From Deltaproteobacteria bacterium (GTDB lineage: Bacteria > Desulfobacterota > BSN033 > UBA1163), in contig VGRY01000007.1 of NCBI GenBank assembly GCA_016875195.1, positions 1 through 64,000 of the forward strand: a stretch of 64,000 nt of DNA, given 5' to 3'. The position numbers were made by a program, and so were the translations under genes. Below, piece by piece: positions 23,963-32,736 of this stretch. The first letter of the stretch is position 1; the number at the start of each line of letters is the position of its first letter. The notes below the pieces were generated by a model. That model searched no databases, was not told the origin of the DNA, and saw only the letters and a list, made by a program, of their open reading frames with translations.

Positions 23963-24062
23963 TTGCATCGGGGATGGAGGTGGAGTTCTGTTGAGAGAAA
24001 ACACGGGGTGTAAAGCTCCATGTAAGCTACTCCATTAGAAAGTCAAAGCCTTTTAACGGGGT
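23939..24062. mobile_element. MITE-like element, CCCCGTTAGAAA family (copy B)
   Basis: Left end ACCCCGTTAGAAAAG and right end CTTTTAACGGGGT are a 13-15-base terminal inverted repeat with one or two differences. The interior has GCATCGGGGATGG, ACACGGGGTGTAAAG and CTCCATTAGAAAG. It overlaps the fabF 3-prime end (last 24 bases including stop) and stops 16 bases before the rpiB start. Confidence 0.8.
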
Positions 24063-24078
24063 GAACAGGATAGCAGTG

Positions 24079-24531
24079 ATGCAGATCGGTATAGCCTCTG
24101 ACCACGGCGGTTTTGAACTCAAAGAGGAGTTGAAACTCTATCTCAAATCGATGGGCCATGAGCCCATCGACCTGGGAACTTTCAATGAGGAATCCGTCGA
24201 CTACCCTGATTACGGTATCCTGGTCGCAGAAAAAATATCGAAGGGAGATCTGAAAAAAGGCATCCTCATCTGCGGAACCGGAATAGGGATGTCGATCACT
24301 GCCAACAAGTTCCGCGGCGTACGCGCTGCTCTCGTCAATGATCTTTTCTCTGCACGCTTCTGCCGGGAACATACGGATGCCAACATTCTGGTCATCGGAG
24401 GGAGAATTGTCGGAAAGGAAGTGGCCAGAGAGATCGTCCGAATATGGCTGGAGACTCCTTTCACAGGAGAAAGGCATCAAAGACGATTAGAGAAGATTGA
24501 AGCCCTGGAAAAGAAAAATTTCAAATTCTAA
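24079..24531 (+). CDS. rpiB: Ribose-5-phosphate isomerase B
   Basis: I choose ATG 24079 with AGGA eight bases upstream, giving MQIGIASDHGGFELKEELK; an in-frame GTG at 24061 lies inside the MITE end. The 150-residue protein has the RpiB signature with ASDHGG, the Cys base in GILICGTGIGMSITANK near 70, and DVNILVIGGR-like ANILVIGGRIVG near 103. It interconverts ribose-5-phosphate and ribulose-5-phosphate, the latter being the precursor of riboflavin made by RibBA in this same run. Confidence 0.95.
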   Translation: MQIGIASDHGGFELKEELKLYLKSMGHEPIDLGTFNEESVDYPDYGILVAEKISKGDLKKGILICGTGIGMSITANKFRGVRAALVNDLFSARFCREHTDANILVIGGRIVGKEVAREIVRIWLETPFTGERHQRRLEKIEALEKKNFKF

Positions 24532-24534
24532 GCA

Positions 24535-24700
24535 CGAAATCCGAATTCCGAAACAATCTCAAATGCCCAAATTTTAAATGTTCGAAACAAATAAGTTTAG
24601 GACATTTGGATTTCGAAAATTCGAATTTGTTTCGGATTGGTCCGAGACGGACGCTTCGCCCGATATTCGAATTTCGAATTTATGATTCGAAGAACCTCGT
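24535..24700. repeat. Inverted CGAATTTC / GAAATTCG word repeat
   Basis: Words such as CGAAATCCGAATTCCGAAAC on the left and GGATTTCGAAAATTCGAATTTG, ATATTCGAATTTCGAATTTATG on the right give an AT-rich imperfect hairpin of over 100 bases. It contains no plausible gene and forms the leader of the dCMP deaminase gene. Confidence 0.65.
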
Positions 24701-24712
24701 GATGGTTTTCCT

Positions 24713-25204
24713 TTGAAAGCGAAAGAAAAGAAAAAAAGCCAAACCCAACGCCCTTCCTGGGATGAGTATTTCATGGACATCACCCACCTCGTGGCCAAAC
24801 GTTCCACCTGCCTCCGGAGGCAAGTGGGAGCCATTCTCGTCAAAGATAAGAAGATTTTAGCTACCGGTTATAACGGCGCACCTTCACGCACTGACCACTG
24901 CCTCGACATCGGATGTCTTCGCGAAAAACTAAAAATCCCTTCGGGGGAGCGCCATGAACTGTGCCGGGGCCTTCATGGAGAACAGAATGCCATCATTCAG
25001 GCAGCCTACCATGGGGTAGAGATACGAGGCGCCACCCTATACTGCACCAATCATCCCTGTATCATCTGCTCCAAGATGATTATCAATTCCGGGATTGAGA
25101 AGATTATTTATGAAGAGGGCTACGCCGATGATTTAGCTAAAGTCATGCTAAAAGAGTCGGGCGTCACTGTTCAACAGTTTACCCGAAAACGGAGGGCGGA
25201 GTAG
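24713..25204 (+). CDS. dCMP deaminase (ComEB family)
   Basis: The 163-residue enzyme belongs to the zinc cytidine/deoxycytidylate deaminase family. The catalytic motif is [11 protein letters not shown] near residue 84, with Ala of the usual H-A-E replaced by Gly but His and Glu kept, and the zinc motif is HPCIICSKM near 112. [23 protein letters not shown] is the family N-terminal signature. It makes dUMP from dCMP for thymidylate synthesis; a ThyA-family gene lies at 33572. TTG 24713 is the likely start, with a weak ribosome site. It precedes nrdR by 38 bases. Confidence 0.9.
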   Translation: MKAKEKKKSQTQRPSWDEYFMDITHLVAKRSTCLRRQVGAILVKDKKILATGYNGAPSRTDHCLDIGCLREKLKIPSGERHELCRGLHGEQNAIIQAAYHGVEIRGATLYCTNHPCIICSKMIINSGIEKIIYEEGYADDLAKVMLKESGVTVQQFTRKRRAE

Positions 25205-25242
25205 GGGCAATTCATGAATTGCCCCTACAGCGTTGATAAAAG

Positions 25243-25716
25243 ATGAAATGTCCCTTCTGTAATCATCCAGAAAGCAAAGTTGTTGATTCACGTGTTGGCA
25301 AAGACAAGGAGACGATCCGTCGCAGGAGGGAGTGTCTTAAATGCCAGAAACGTTTTACCACGAGTGAGCGGGCAGAGGATTCTCTTCCCCTGGTCATCAA
25401 GAAAGACGGGAGAAGAGAAACCTTTAACCGGATTAAAATCTTCAATGGCCTCAAGAAGGCTTGTGAGAAGAGGCCGATCAGCATCAATGTGATCGAGAAG
25501 AGCGTTAACCGGATTGAGTCCCATTTCCAGGAAAGAGGGGAAAGGGAGATTAAAAGCTCCGAAATCGGCGAGAAGGTAATGGATGAGCTTCACCGTCTCG
25601 ATGGGGTCGCCTATGTCCGTTTCGCCTCAGTTTATCGACAGTTTAAGGACATCCATGAATTTATGAATGAGTTAAAGGATCTTTTGGGAAATAAGGAAGA
25701 AGGTAAAAAGAAGTAA
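25243..25716 (+). CDS. nrdR: Transcriptional repressor NrdR
   Basis: The 157-residue protein has the N-terminal zinc ribbon, [16 protein letters not shown] and [11 protein letters not shown] (cysteines 3, 6, 31, 34), followed by an ATP-cone domain (residues 49-139, with [16 protein letters not shown]). It senses ATP/dATP and represses ribonucleotide reductase genes at NrdR boxes. No nrd gene is in the window. It is a standard neighbour of ribD in this phylum. Confidence 0.97.
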   Translation: MKCPFCNHPESKVVDSRVGKDKETIRRRRECLKCQKRFTTSERAEDSLPLVIKKDGRRETFNRIKIFNGLKKACEKRPISINVIEKSVNRIESHFQERGEREIKSSEIGEKVMDELHRLDGVAYVRFASVYRQFKDIHEFMNELKDLLGNKEEGKKK

Positions 25717-25915
25717 ACTCGACAGACGGGAATCAGGTTACCAGGAAATCAGGATGCAGGATAGCAGGCTATCAGGATATCAGAAAAACGGAAAAAGATA
25801 ATTTTACCTTGATACCCGGATGTCCTGATATCCACTTCCTGGTAGCCTGATTCCCCGATAACCGCTAAAACGTGTATCGAACTGATACCCTTCGCAAACC
25901 CTTGCTTGATACCTG
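25717..25915. repeat. Inverted ATCAGG / CCTGAT word repeat
   Basis: The left arm iterates ATCAGG-type words (GAATCAGGTTACCAGGAAATCAGG, GGATAGCAGGCTATCAGG) and the right arm iterates the complement (CCCGGATGTCCTGATATCC, CTTCCTGGTAGCCTGATTCC) around an A-rich loop. The spacer has no gene and no sign of an FMN riboswitch before ribD. Single-arm relatives occur at 32655-32735. Confidence 0.7.
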
Positions 25916-25930
25916 ACTTTGAGTTTTTTT

Positions 25931-27022
25931 ATGAAGGATGATGAACATTGGATGCGACGGGCCCTTCGGCTTGCTGAAAAAGGCAGGGGAAGGACATCGC
26001 CCAATCCCATGGTAGGAGCGGTCCTCGTCAAAGAAGGCAGGGTAGTAGGAGAAGGATTCCATGCGAAGGCAGGGGAACCTCATGCCGAGATCATCGCCAT
26101 GAGGAAGGCGGGCGAGGAGGCTCGAGGGGCGACCCTTTATATCAACCTCGAACCCTGCAGCCACTACGGCAAGACTCCTCCTTGCGCTCCAGCCCTGATC
26201 CAGGCGGGCATCAAGAGGGCGGTGGTGGGAATGGAAGATCCCAATCCCATGGTAAAAGGAAAAGGGCTGGGGATGCTTCGAGCCTCTGGCCTTGATGTGG
26301 AAGTTGGAATTTTAGAAGAAGCCTGCCAGAAATTGAATGAAGCCTTCTGCAAGTATATTCAAACGAAAGAACCCTTTGTCATTTTAAAAATTGCTGCAAC
26401 GATTGACGGTAAAATCGCAACGAAACAGGGTGAGTCAAAATGGATTACTGGAGAAGCGTCCAGACGACTCGTCCATCGCATGAGACATGAGGCGGACGGT
26501 GTTCTCGTTGGCATTGGAACCATCCTTAATGACGATCCCCTGTTGACGGCGCGTGTCAGAGGAGGGAACGATCCTTATCGAATTGTTCTCGACAGCCATT
26601 TGAGGATACCGGAAAAGGCAAAAATCATTGATCAAAACCCAGAAAGAACGATCCTCGCTACAACCGAACAGGCCCCAAAAGAAAAGATTGAGCGTCTCGA
26701 GAAGAGAGGGGTTCGGATATTGATTTTTGATTCCAACCAAGGAAAGGTGAATCTGAAGTCACTTCTTTCAAGGTTAGGAGAGATGGGCATGATGAGCCTT
26801 CTGGTTGAAGGGGGAAGCGAAGTAAACGGTTCGTTCCTGGATGAGAGGTTGATTGACAAGATCTTCCTCTTTCTCTCCCCGAAATTGTTAGGGGGCTCAG
26901 CATTGGGAATCTTTGGCGGAAGGGGATCTGAAAACCTTAAAGAAGCGATTTCGCTTAATTTGGTGAAAATCAAGAAGGTGGGGGACGATATTCTTCTCGT
27001 AGGATATCCCAAAGAATCGTAA
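25931..27022 (+). CDS. ribD: Bifunctional riboflavin deaminase/reductase RibD
   Basis: I start at ATG 25931 (a TTG at 25919 is also in frame; neither has a clear ribosome site). The 363-residue protein has an N-terminal deaminase domain with HWMRRALRLAEKGRG, zinc motifs HAEIIAM near 50 and EPCSHYGKTPPC near 74, and a C-terminal reductase domain with VILKIAATIDGKIAT near 153, ITGEASR near 172 and LLVEGGSEVNGSF near 291. It performs the second and third steps of riboflavin synthesis from GTP. It leads the rib genes but is separated from ribE by 417 bases of repeats. Confidence 0.95.
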   Translation: MKDDEHWMRRALRLAEKGRGRTSPNPMVGAVLVKEGRVVGEGFHAKAGEPHAEIIAMRKAGEEARGATLYINLEPCSHYGKTPPCAPALIQAGIKRAVVGMEDPNPMVKGKGLGMLRASGLDVEVGILEEACQKLNEAFCKYIQTKEPFVILKIAATIDGKIATKQGESKWITGEASRRLVHRMRHEADGVLVGIGTILNDDPLLTARVRGGNDPYRIVLDSHLRIPEKAKIIDQNPERTILATTEQAPKEKIERLEKRGVRILIFDSNQGKVNLKSLLSRLGEMGMMSLLVEGGSEVNGSFLDERLIDKIFLFLSPKLLGGSALGIFGGRGSENLKEAISLNLVKIKKVGDDILLVGYPKES

Positions 27023-27024
27023 AT

Positions 27025-27225
27025 TATGAATTTGTCACCTTTGGTTTGGTTCGATAGTAATACAAGCTTCCAGTTTCGACAAACGAGCCCTGAACCTAAT
27101 ATGGTACAGGGCGAGCATCGATACGAGCTTCGACAACGATAAACGTCAATTTCAATTTACCGATACGAGCATCGTTACCTTAGCCGTATTACGATCTACA
27201 TAGTTTTGAGGTAATTATTAAGAGT
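27025..27225. repeat. Inverted CGAGCATCG / CGAAGCTCG-type word repeats, no gene
   Basis: Words like ACGAGCCCTGAACC, GGGCGAGCATCGATACGAGC, TTCGACAACG and CCGATACGAGCATCG recur and partly pair with each other. The same words appear at 57720-57860 (CGAAGCTCGTATCGAG, TTCGATACCAGCATCG) and in part at 13500-13645. No open frame of note. Together with the element that follows it fills the ribD-ribE gap. Confidence 0.6.
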
Positions 27226-27439
27226 CTCAAAATAGTCTATACATGGAAAACCAAATGCTCAAAGACTCATAACCCCACCTACCCTCCCCTTATTTTTCCG
27301 CCCAGAGCGGATCCGCCTCTGGCGGAAAGGGGAGGAATATACCCCCTCTTAAATTAAGAGGGGGAGGGGGAGTTATTTAATTGATCAAACCCTTTAAGTT
27401 CATGCCAAAAAATGTCTATTCTATAATGAGACTGTTAAT
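27226..27439 (+). repeat. Dispersed 215-base element upstream of ribE (copy 1)
   Basis: It runs from AGTCTCAAAATAGTC through ACTCATAACCCCACCTACCC, a strong inner hairpin CCGCCCAGAGCGGATCCGCCTCTGGCGG, CCCCTCTTAAATTAAGAGGGG and GAGTTATTTAATTG to AATGTCTATTCTATAATGAG. The last segment has a TATAAT at 27422-27427 and ends at the ribE start codon. The copy at 55270-55501 shares the whole layout, and a short inverted copy is at 21471-21555. Confidence 0.8.
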
Positions 27440-28105
27440 ATGTTCACAGGAATCGTAGAAGGGAAGGGGAAGGTTTTAAAGATTGAATACAGGGGCGATA
27501 CGAGAAAGCTTTCGCTCGAATTTCCCCCTCATTTGACAGACGTGCAACTGGGTGATAGTATTAGTATAAATGGAGTTTGTTTAACCGTTACAGAAAGACA
27601 TGGATTGATTTCAAAATTTGACTTGTCCGATGAAACGATAAAAAGAAGTGCTTTGGGCGAAATTAAAGAAGGAAGTTGGGTTAATCTGGAGTGCGCCCTG
27701 AAACTGAATGGCCGTTTGGGAGGGCATTTTGTAACAGGACATATCGATGGCATTGGCATCATCACAGAGAAGAGAAAAGAGAGGGATTTTTATAGGCTGA
27801 AGGTAAGGCTTCCCGAACATTTTGCAAGGTACGTCGTCCCCAAAGGATCAATTGCGATCGATGGGATCAGTTTAACGGTTAATGAATGCAGGAGTAATGA
27901 GATTCAGCTCACACTGATTCCATATACCCTGGAAAAGACAGTGATGATGGATAAGAGGGTAGGGGATCATGTCAATCTGGAGACAGACATTTTGGGCAAA
28001 TATGTGGAAAAACTCTTAAAGGGGGAGAAACTATCTGAAGGTTTAAGTCTTTCCTTTTTAAAAGAACATGGCATGACAGGTGGAAACGAGGGAACTGATG
28101 GTTAG
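27440..28105 (+). CDS. ribE: Riboflavin synthase alpha chain
   Basis: The 221-residue protein starts [15 protein letters not shown], the standard start. Two lumazine-binding barrel repeats are visible: [15 protein letters not shown] near 36 and [14 protein letters not shown] near 135, with the conserved [14 protein letters not shown]-like [12 protein letters not shown] near 93. It dismutates two 6,7-dimethyl-8-ribityllumazines to riboflavin. Start codon immediately follows the dispersed repeat and no clear ribosome site is seen. Its end overlaps the ribBA start by eight bases. The symbol ribE follows Bacillus and deltaproteobacterial usage; it is ribC in E. coli. Confidence 0.95.
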   Translation: MFTGIVEGKGKVLKIEYRGDTRKLSLEFPPHLTDVQLGDSISINGVCLTVTERHGLISKFDLSDETIKRSALGEIKEGSWVNLECALKLNGRLGGHFVTGHIDGIGIITEKRKERDFYRLKVRLPEHFARYVVPKGSIAIDGISLTVNECRSNEIQLTLIPYTLEKTVMMDKRVGDHVNLETDILGKYVEKLLKGEKLSEGLSLSFLKEHGMTGGNEGTDG

Positions 28106-29309
28106 TACGATTGAAGAAGCTTTAAAGGATATTCGAGAAGGGAAATTCGTCATCCTTGTCGATGACGAAGATCGTGAGAATGAGGGCGATCTAACGATGG
28201 CTGCAGAGAAGGTAACACCCGAGGCCATCAATTTTATGGCAAAATACGGAAGGGGACTCATCTGCCTCACATTGACTGAGACACGCCTAAACGAGCTGCG
28301 GCTTCCCATGATGGTCTCTGATAATACCTCCCGGTTCCAGACCGCTTTTACCGTTTCAATCGATGCGAGAAAAGGAGTGACCACTGGTATTTCAGCAGCT
28401 GACCGTGCCACCACCATTCTCACAGCGATCGATGACCAATCGACAACGGACGATCTTGTTTCTCCGGGTCATATCTTTCCTTTGCGAGCTAGAGAAGGCG
28501 GGGTTCTGGTCAGAACAGGACAGACTGAAGGCTCAGTTGACCTATCCCGTTTGGCCGGCCTAAAACCCTACGGGGTCATTTGTGAGATTATGAATGAGGA
28601 TGGCACCATGTCCAGGATGCCCGATCTTCAGACTTTTGCAAAAAAGCACGGTTTGAAGATTGTCACGATTGCCGATCTGATCAAATACAGACTTCATAAA
28701 GAAAGTCTGGTACGCAGGATAGCGGAAGCAAAAATTCCCACGAAATATGGTGGACTCTTCACTGCCATTGCCTACGAGAACGATGTTGATCCTTTTCACC
28801 ATCTGGCACTGGTTAAAGGAGATATTCAGCCTGATGACGAAGTCCTGGTCAGGGTTCATTCTCAGTGTCTGACCGGGGATGTGTTCGGGTCGAGGCGATG
28901 TGATTGCGAGGAACAGCTTCATAAGGCAATGGCCATGGTCGAACAAGAGGGGAAGGGTGTCATCGTCTATATGAGGCAGGAGGGAAGAGGAATTGGTTTA
29001 GTGAATAAACTCAGGGCTTACTGTCTTCAGGAACTGGGAAAGGACACGGTGGAGGCAAACGAGGCGCTTGGATTTCAGGCGGATATGAGGGATTATGGCA
29101 TCGGAGCTCAGATCCTTGTGGATCTTGGCTTACATAAGATCAGGCTGATGACGAACAATCCGAGAAAGATTAAAGGGCTTGAGGGCTACGGCATTAAAGT
29201 GGTCAAAAGAATTCCCATTGAATCAAAACCCAGCCAGGAAAACATTGAGTATCTGAAGACAAAAGCAAAGAAGATGGGTCATATTCTCTCCATCAAACCA
29301 GGAGATTGA
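28098..29309 (+). CDS. ribBA: Bifunctional DHBP synthase / GTP cyclohydrolase II
   Basis: I start at ATG 28098 after GAGGGA; the GTG at 28080 is in frame but deeper inside ribE. The first half (about 1-200) is the RibB type, with [12 protein letters not shown] near 23 and [10 protein letters not shown] near 99. The metal-site region that normally reads G-H-T-E-A reads GQTEG (Gln142). The second half is RibA type, with [20 protein letters not shown] near 250 (three zinc cysteines) and [10 protein letters not shown] near 292. It feeds both entry points of the riboflavin path. Total 403 residues, full length for the fusion. Confidence 0.95.
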   Translation: MVSTIEEALKDIREGKFVILVDDEDRENEGDLTMAAEKVTPEAINFMAKYGRGLICLTLTETRLNELRLPMMVSDNTSRFQTAFTVSIDARKGVTTGISAADRATTILTAIDDQSTTDDLVSPGHIFPLRAREGGVLVRTGQTEGSVDLSRLAGLKPYGVICEIMNEDGTMSRMPDLQTFAKKHGLKIVTIADLIKYRLHKESLVRRIAEAKIPTKYGGLFTAIAYENDVDPFHHLALVKGDIQPDDEVLVRVHSQCLTGDVFGSRRCDCEEQLHKAMAMVEQEGKGVIVYMRQEGRGIGLVNKLRAYCLQELGKDTVEANEALGFQADMRDYGIGAQILVDLGLHKIRLMTNNPRKIKGLEGYGIKVVKRIPIESKPSQENIEYLKTKAKKMGHILSIKPGD

Positions 29310-29437
29310 ATTAAGAGTTTTGAGTTTAGAGTTTAGAATTATGAATCATAAAACAATAAGGTCTGCATAGAGAGTTCGGAAAATTCACGAATCACCAACA
29401 CGAATCACGTTCTTTAATAGGGGGAAAGGAGACGAGG

Positions 29438-29914
29438 ATGGCAAAGACTATTGAAGGCAAATTGATGGCAAAGGGGCTTAAATTTGGAATCGTTTTAAGC
29501 CGGTTTAATAGTTTCGTCAGCGATCGTCTGTTAGAGGGAGCGCTGGATGCATTGCGAAGAAGCGGAGCAGAAGAGGGGGATTGCTCAGTCGTCCGGGTTC
29601 CGGGATCCTTTGAAATTCCGCTGGCCACCAAGAAAATGGCCAAAAGCGGCCGCTATCATGCCATCATCTGTCTTGGCTGTGTCATTCGAGGGGCAACGCC
29701 CCATTTCGAGTATATTGCCACTGAAGTCACCAAGGGCATTGCCAGCATCAGTCTGGAAAGTGAAATTCCCATCGCCTTTGGAGTCCTCATCACCGAAACG
29801 ATCGAACAGGCTATTGAAAGGGCGGGTACCAAGGTAGGCAACAAGGGATTCGATGCCGCCATGTCGGCCATTGAGATGGCTAATCTCATGAAGGAAATCG
29901 GAAAGGGCTCATAA
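29438..29914 (+). CDS. ribH: 6,7-dimethyl-8-ribityllumazine synthase
   Basis: The 158-residue protein shows [21 protein letters not shown] near 16-36, [15 protein letters not shown] near 52, [19 protein letters not shown] near 77 (with the catalytic His) and [13 protein letters not shown] near 116. It condenses the products of RibD and RibB and forms 60-subunit or pentameric shells. A AAAGGAGACGAGG site precedes ATG 29438. The 128-base leader from ribBA contains another word repeat (GAGTTTAGAGTTTAG). Confidence 0.96.
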   Translation: MAKTIEGKLMAKGLKFGIVLSRFNSFVSDRLLEGALDALRRSGAEEGDCSVVRVPGSFEIPLATKKMAKSGRYHAIICLGCVIRGATPHFEYIATEVTKGIASISLESEIPIAFGVLITETIEQAIERAGTKVGNKGFDAAMSAIEMANLMKEIGKGS

Positions 29915-29919
29915 AATCT

Positions 29920-30336
29920 TTGGGAAAAAGAAGAAAATCGAGGGAGTTTGGCCTCCAGGTTCTTTACCAGCTTGAAATTACAAAAAAGGATGCTCTTCAG
30001 GCGATGGATCTATCGAGACAAAATTTTTCGCCTGTGGAAGACGAGGATGAGTTTGCAAAACGAATTGTCATTGGGGTACTGGAGCACCGGCAGGAAATCG
30101 ATCGATTAATCGAAGAGCGTTCGGAACATTGGCGACTCGATCGCATGACGGCCATAGACCGAAATATCCTCCGTATCGCACTCTTTGAACTTTTATACTG
30201 CAGCGAAATTCCACCCAAAGTCACCATCAACGAAGCGATTGATCTTGGAAAGCGATATGGTTCCGAAGAATCGGGAAGTTTTATTAATGGAATCCTGGAT
30301 CGAATCCAGAATGAAGTCGTCCGGAAACCCCTCTGA
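29920..30336 (+). CDS. nusB: Transcription antitermination factor NusB
   Basis: The 138-residue all-helical protein has [14 protein letters not shown] near 9, [20 protein letters not shown] near 73 and [27 protein letters not shown] near 99-126, the diagnostic C-terminal stretch. It binds BoxA RNA with S10 during rRNA transcription. The start TTG at 29920 is five bases after the ribH stop, so both are coupled. ribH-nusB order is widely conserved. Confidence 0.95.
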   Translation: MGKRRKSREFGLQVLYQLEITKKDALQAMDLSRQNFSPVEDEDEFAKRIVIGVLEHRQEIDRLIEERSEHWRLDRMTAIDRNILRIALFELLYCSEIPPKVTINEAIDLGKRYGSEESGSFINGILDRIQNEVVRKPL

Positions 30337-30424
30337 CAAACGATGAACAATAAACAGTGAACAATGTACAAAAAAATCTGCATTGCGTTCATCGTTCATC
30401 GTTTAATGTCCATTGTGCTCTAAT
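30337..30424. repeat. Inverted ATGAACAAT / ATTGTTCAT-like word repeat
   Basis: Left words CGATGAACAATAAACAGTGAACAATG face right words TTCATCGTTCATCGTTTAATGTCC. The region is the leader of the following M17-like gene, and a frame through it (from 30357) would add residues that are clearly repeat-encoded. Confidence 0.6.
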
Positions 30425-30428
30425 ACGT

Positions 30429-31031
30429 ATGGATGTCATCATTTCGAAAGAAGCGGTTGATCTACAGGAAAGCGATCTCCTGATTGCAACCTTTTTCCAG
30501 GATGAGAGACCTTTGAGAGGCTCCATCGGCTGGGTCGATTGGAGGCTCAATGGAATGTTGTCGCGCCTCCTGATCGAAAACAAACTGAAAGGCGAATGGA
30601 AAGAAAGAATATTGATCCCATCCGAAGGAAGAATTTCTTCCCGCTTGATTCTCCTCTTCGGCCTGGGAGAAGTGAGAGGATATAGTTATTTAACCGTAAG
30701 AGAAATCATGCCCTTTATCATGGAAACGCTTAAAAACTTAAATGCCTCTCGTCTCTGTTTATCGCTCCCCTTTGGTGAGGAGTATCATGTGGACTGCGGC
30801 AAGTTGACATTAGTCCTTCTGGAAGGAATAACGGACCGTCTGGATCAATATCCATCGGATCGGGAATGGATTGAAAATCTGACGCTCTCTTTTGGGGAAG
30901 GAGAGGAGCGTTTTTCTGAAATTCTCTATGGCATTCAAACAGCCAAGTCGACCTTAAAAGACCGGCTTCAAATTAGAATATTAACCCCCTCTGACTCTCG
31001 CCCCAAAGTTAACCCGGTTCGCAACGTTTGA
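30429..31031 (+). CDS. Stand-alone M17 aminopeptidase N-terminal domain
   Basis: Starting at ATG 30429 the protein is 200 residues. The pattern DLLIATFFQDERPLRGSIGWVDWRLNG (residues 13-40), RISSRLILLFGLGEV and YSYLTVREIMPFIMETLKNLNASRLCLSLP is the macro-like N-terminal domain of leucyl aminopeptidases (peptidase M17). The C-terminal metallopeptidase domain, with its zinc ligands, is missing. The last residues (PKVNPVRNV) look repeat-derived. In M17 enzymes this domain aids hexamer assembly; alone it may bind nucleotides or partners. Role unknown. Confidence 0.7.
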   Translation: MDVIISKEAVDLQESDLLIATFFQDERPLRGSIGWVDWRLNGMLSRLLIENKLKGEWKERILIPSEGRISSRLILLFGLGEVRGYSYLTVREIMPFIMETLKNLNASRLCLSLPFGEEYHVDCGKLTLVLLEGITDRLDQYPSDREWIENLTLSFGEGEERFSEILYGIQTAKSTLKDRLQIRILTPSDSRPKVNPVRNV

Positions 31032-31123
31032 ATCTTAGACCGTTTTCATTTTTTGACAATTGCCCTGAAATAGGATAAAAGGGATACGCATGGGGTTGAA
31101 TTTATTAGGGGAGGGATGTCGTT

Positions 31124-32041
31124 ATGGTGCAAAAGTTGGAAAAGATATGGATGGATGGGAAATTAATCCCATGGGATGAGGCCAAGGTACATGTATTGAC
31201 CCATACCCTCCATTATGGGTTGGGCATCTTTGAAGGGATTCGGTGTTACCTCTGCCATGACGGAAGATCAGCCGTTTACAGGTTGAAGGAACATATCGAT
31301 CGGTTCTACGATTCGGCACACATCGGACAACTGAAGATGCCGTTTTCGAAAAAGGAGTTGGTAGAGGCCTGTAAGGAAACGTTGAGGGCAAATGGCTTAA
31401 AGGCAGGGTACATCCGACCGCTGGCCTTCATCGGAGAAGGAGCCATGGGAGTTTATCCTGGGGACAATCCAATTCGGGTGGCAATCATTACCTGGTCCTG
31501 GGGAGCCTACTTAGGAGAAGGGGCATTAGAAAAGGGAATCCGGGTCAAGACCTCATCTTATAACCGCCATCATGTCAATGTGATGATGACTAAGGCTAAG
31601 ATTTCGGGAAACTATGTCAACTCGGTCCTTGCCAAAAGGGAAGCCATGAAAATGGGATATGATGAAGCCCTGATGCTCGACACCGAAGGTTATGTGTCCG
31701 AAGCCAGCGGAGAAAATATTTTTATCGTTAAGAATGGAGTGATCAAAACCACTCCCCTCACGTCTATCCTTCCCGGGATTACCAGGGATTCGATTATTCA
31801 GATCGCCAAAACAAGGAAGATACCTCTGGTCGAAGATAAGTTTACCCGGGATGAACTCTATACCGCTCATGAATCCTTTTTTACAGGAACCGCAGCCGAA
31901 ATTACCCCTATTCGTGAAGTGGACGACAGGCAGATCGGGGAAGGAAAACCCGGTCCTGTCACCTTAGAACTTCAGGCTGCGTTCTTTGAAATCGTAAAAG
32001 GCAAGAACCCAGAATTCAGCGAGTGGCTCGACTATTTATAG
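31124..32041 (+). CDS. ilvE: Branched-chain amino acid aminotransferase
   Basis: The 305-residue class IV PLP enzyme starts [21 protein letters not shown] and has [13 protein letters not shown] near 29. The PLP Lys is in [21 protein letters not shown] near 158, and [15 protein letters not shown] near 190 and [12 protein letters not shown] near 218 are family motifs. It transfers the amino group between glutamate and leucine, isoleucine or valine. A GGGAGGGA site lies seven bases before ATG 31124. D-amino-acid transaminase is a less likely reading given the length and N-terminus. Confidence 0.92.
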   Translation: MVQKLEKIWMDGKLIPWDEAKVHVLTHTLHYGLGIFEGIRCYLCHDGRSAVYRLKEHIDRFYDSAHIGQLKMPFSKKELVEACKETLRANGLKAGYIRPLAFIGEGAMGVYPGDNPIRVAIITWSWGAYLGEGALEKGIRVKTSSYNRHHVNVMMTKAKISGNYVNSVLAKREAMKMGYDEALMLDTEGYVSEASGENIFIVKNGVIKTTPLTSILPGITRDSIIQIAKTRKIPLVEDKFTRDELYTAHESFFTGTAAEITPIREVDDRQIGEGKPGPVTLELQAAFFEIVKGKNPEFSEWLDYL

Positions 32042-32135
32042 TCGGATAGTCATTTAGTCATATAGTCTTGTGGTCCTGAAATTATTCAATAGAATTGTTG
32101 ACTATTCGACTATGAGACTACAGGACTACTCGACC
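32042..32135. repeat. Inverted TAGTC / GACTA word repeat (second locus)
   Basis: GGATAGTCATTTAGTCATATAGTC on the left and GACTATTCGACTATGAGACTACAGGACTACTC on the right enclose an AT-rich loop. This is the same word pair as at 20453-20530. It could terminate the ilvE transcript. Confidence 0.7.
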
Positions 32136-32142
32136 CCCAAAC

Positions 32143-32649
32143 ATGCTTCTCCTCATCGATGGTTATAACCTTCTCCATTCCGGTCGAACCCTTGCCAATT
32201 TAAATTCAATTGAACTTCAATGGGAGAGGGACCGTCTCATCGACAAACTCTCTCTTTACCGTCAGACTAAATCCATTGAGATCCTTGTCGTCTTCGATGG
32301 TTGGCAATCGGGCTGGGGTGCTGAAAAAAGAGAAAGAAAAAAGGGAATTGATCTGATCTTCTCAAGAGTAGGTGAGAAGGCGGATGAAGTCATCAAAAGA
32401 CTGATTAAGGAGAAGGGCTCTGGAACGATTGTTATCACTTCTGATAGAGAAATATCGAATTATGCCAATAAACTTTCGGTACCGGTCATTCCCTCCGACC
32501 AGTTTCATAAGAGGATGGAGAACATCGTTTTCACGAATGTAAAAGAAATTGACTCTGATGAAGAGGAAAGAGGTCTTAAGAGAAAAGGGCCTTCGAGAAA
32601 ACTATCCAAGAAAGAAAAAAGGAAGCTTGCTGCTCTAAAGAAACTGTAA
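32143..32649 (+). CDS. NYN-domain (YacP-like) RNA-binding/nuclease protein
   Basis: The 168-residue protein begins MLLLIDGYNLLHSGRTLANL, with the first acidic metal ligand in LIDGYN, followed by EILVVFDGWQSGWGAE near 46 and a third cluster TIVITSDREISNYAN near 92. These are the Asp positions of the PIN-like NYN fold. The C-terminus is Lys/Arg-rich (KRKGPSRKLSKKEKRKLAALKK), fit for RNA binding. YacP/Rae1 relatives cut mRNA on the ribosome. The exact target is unknown. Confidence 0.82.
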   Translation: MLLLIDGYNLLHSGRTLANLNSIELQWERDRLIDKLSLYRQTKSIEILVVFDGWQSGWGAEKRERKKGIDLIFSRVGEKADEVIKRLIKEKGSGTIVITSDREISNYANKLSVPVIPSDQFHKRMENIVFTNVKEIDSDEEERGLKRKGPSRKLSKKEKRKLAALKKL

Positions 32650-32654
32650 CAGGA

Positions 32655-32735
32655 CTGAACCGGCTTTCCTTGATATTCTGATCCACTGATGTCCTGCTTC
32701 CTGATACCCTGGTAACCCGATATCCTGATTCTCTG
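32655..32735. repeat. CCTGAT word-repeat spacer
   Basis: Iterated words CTTGATATTCTGATCC, TGTCCTGCTTCCTGATACCC and CCCGATATCCTGATTCTC match one arm of the 25717-25915 hairpin. It lies between the convergent NYN and plsY genes. Confidence 0.6.
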
Positions 32736-32736
32736 T

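Noticed and set aside
27023-27439. FMN riboswitch before ribE or ribD
   Set aside because: I looked for the conserved RFN core and found only repeats in both leaders.
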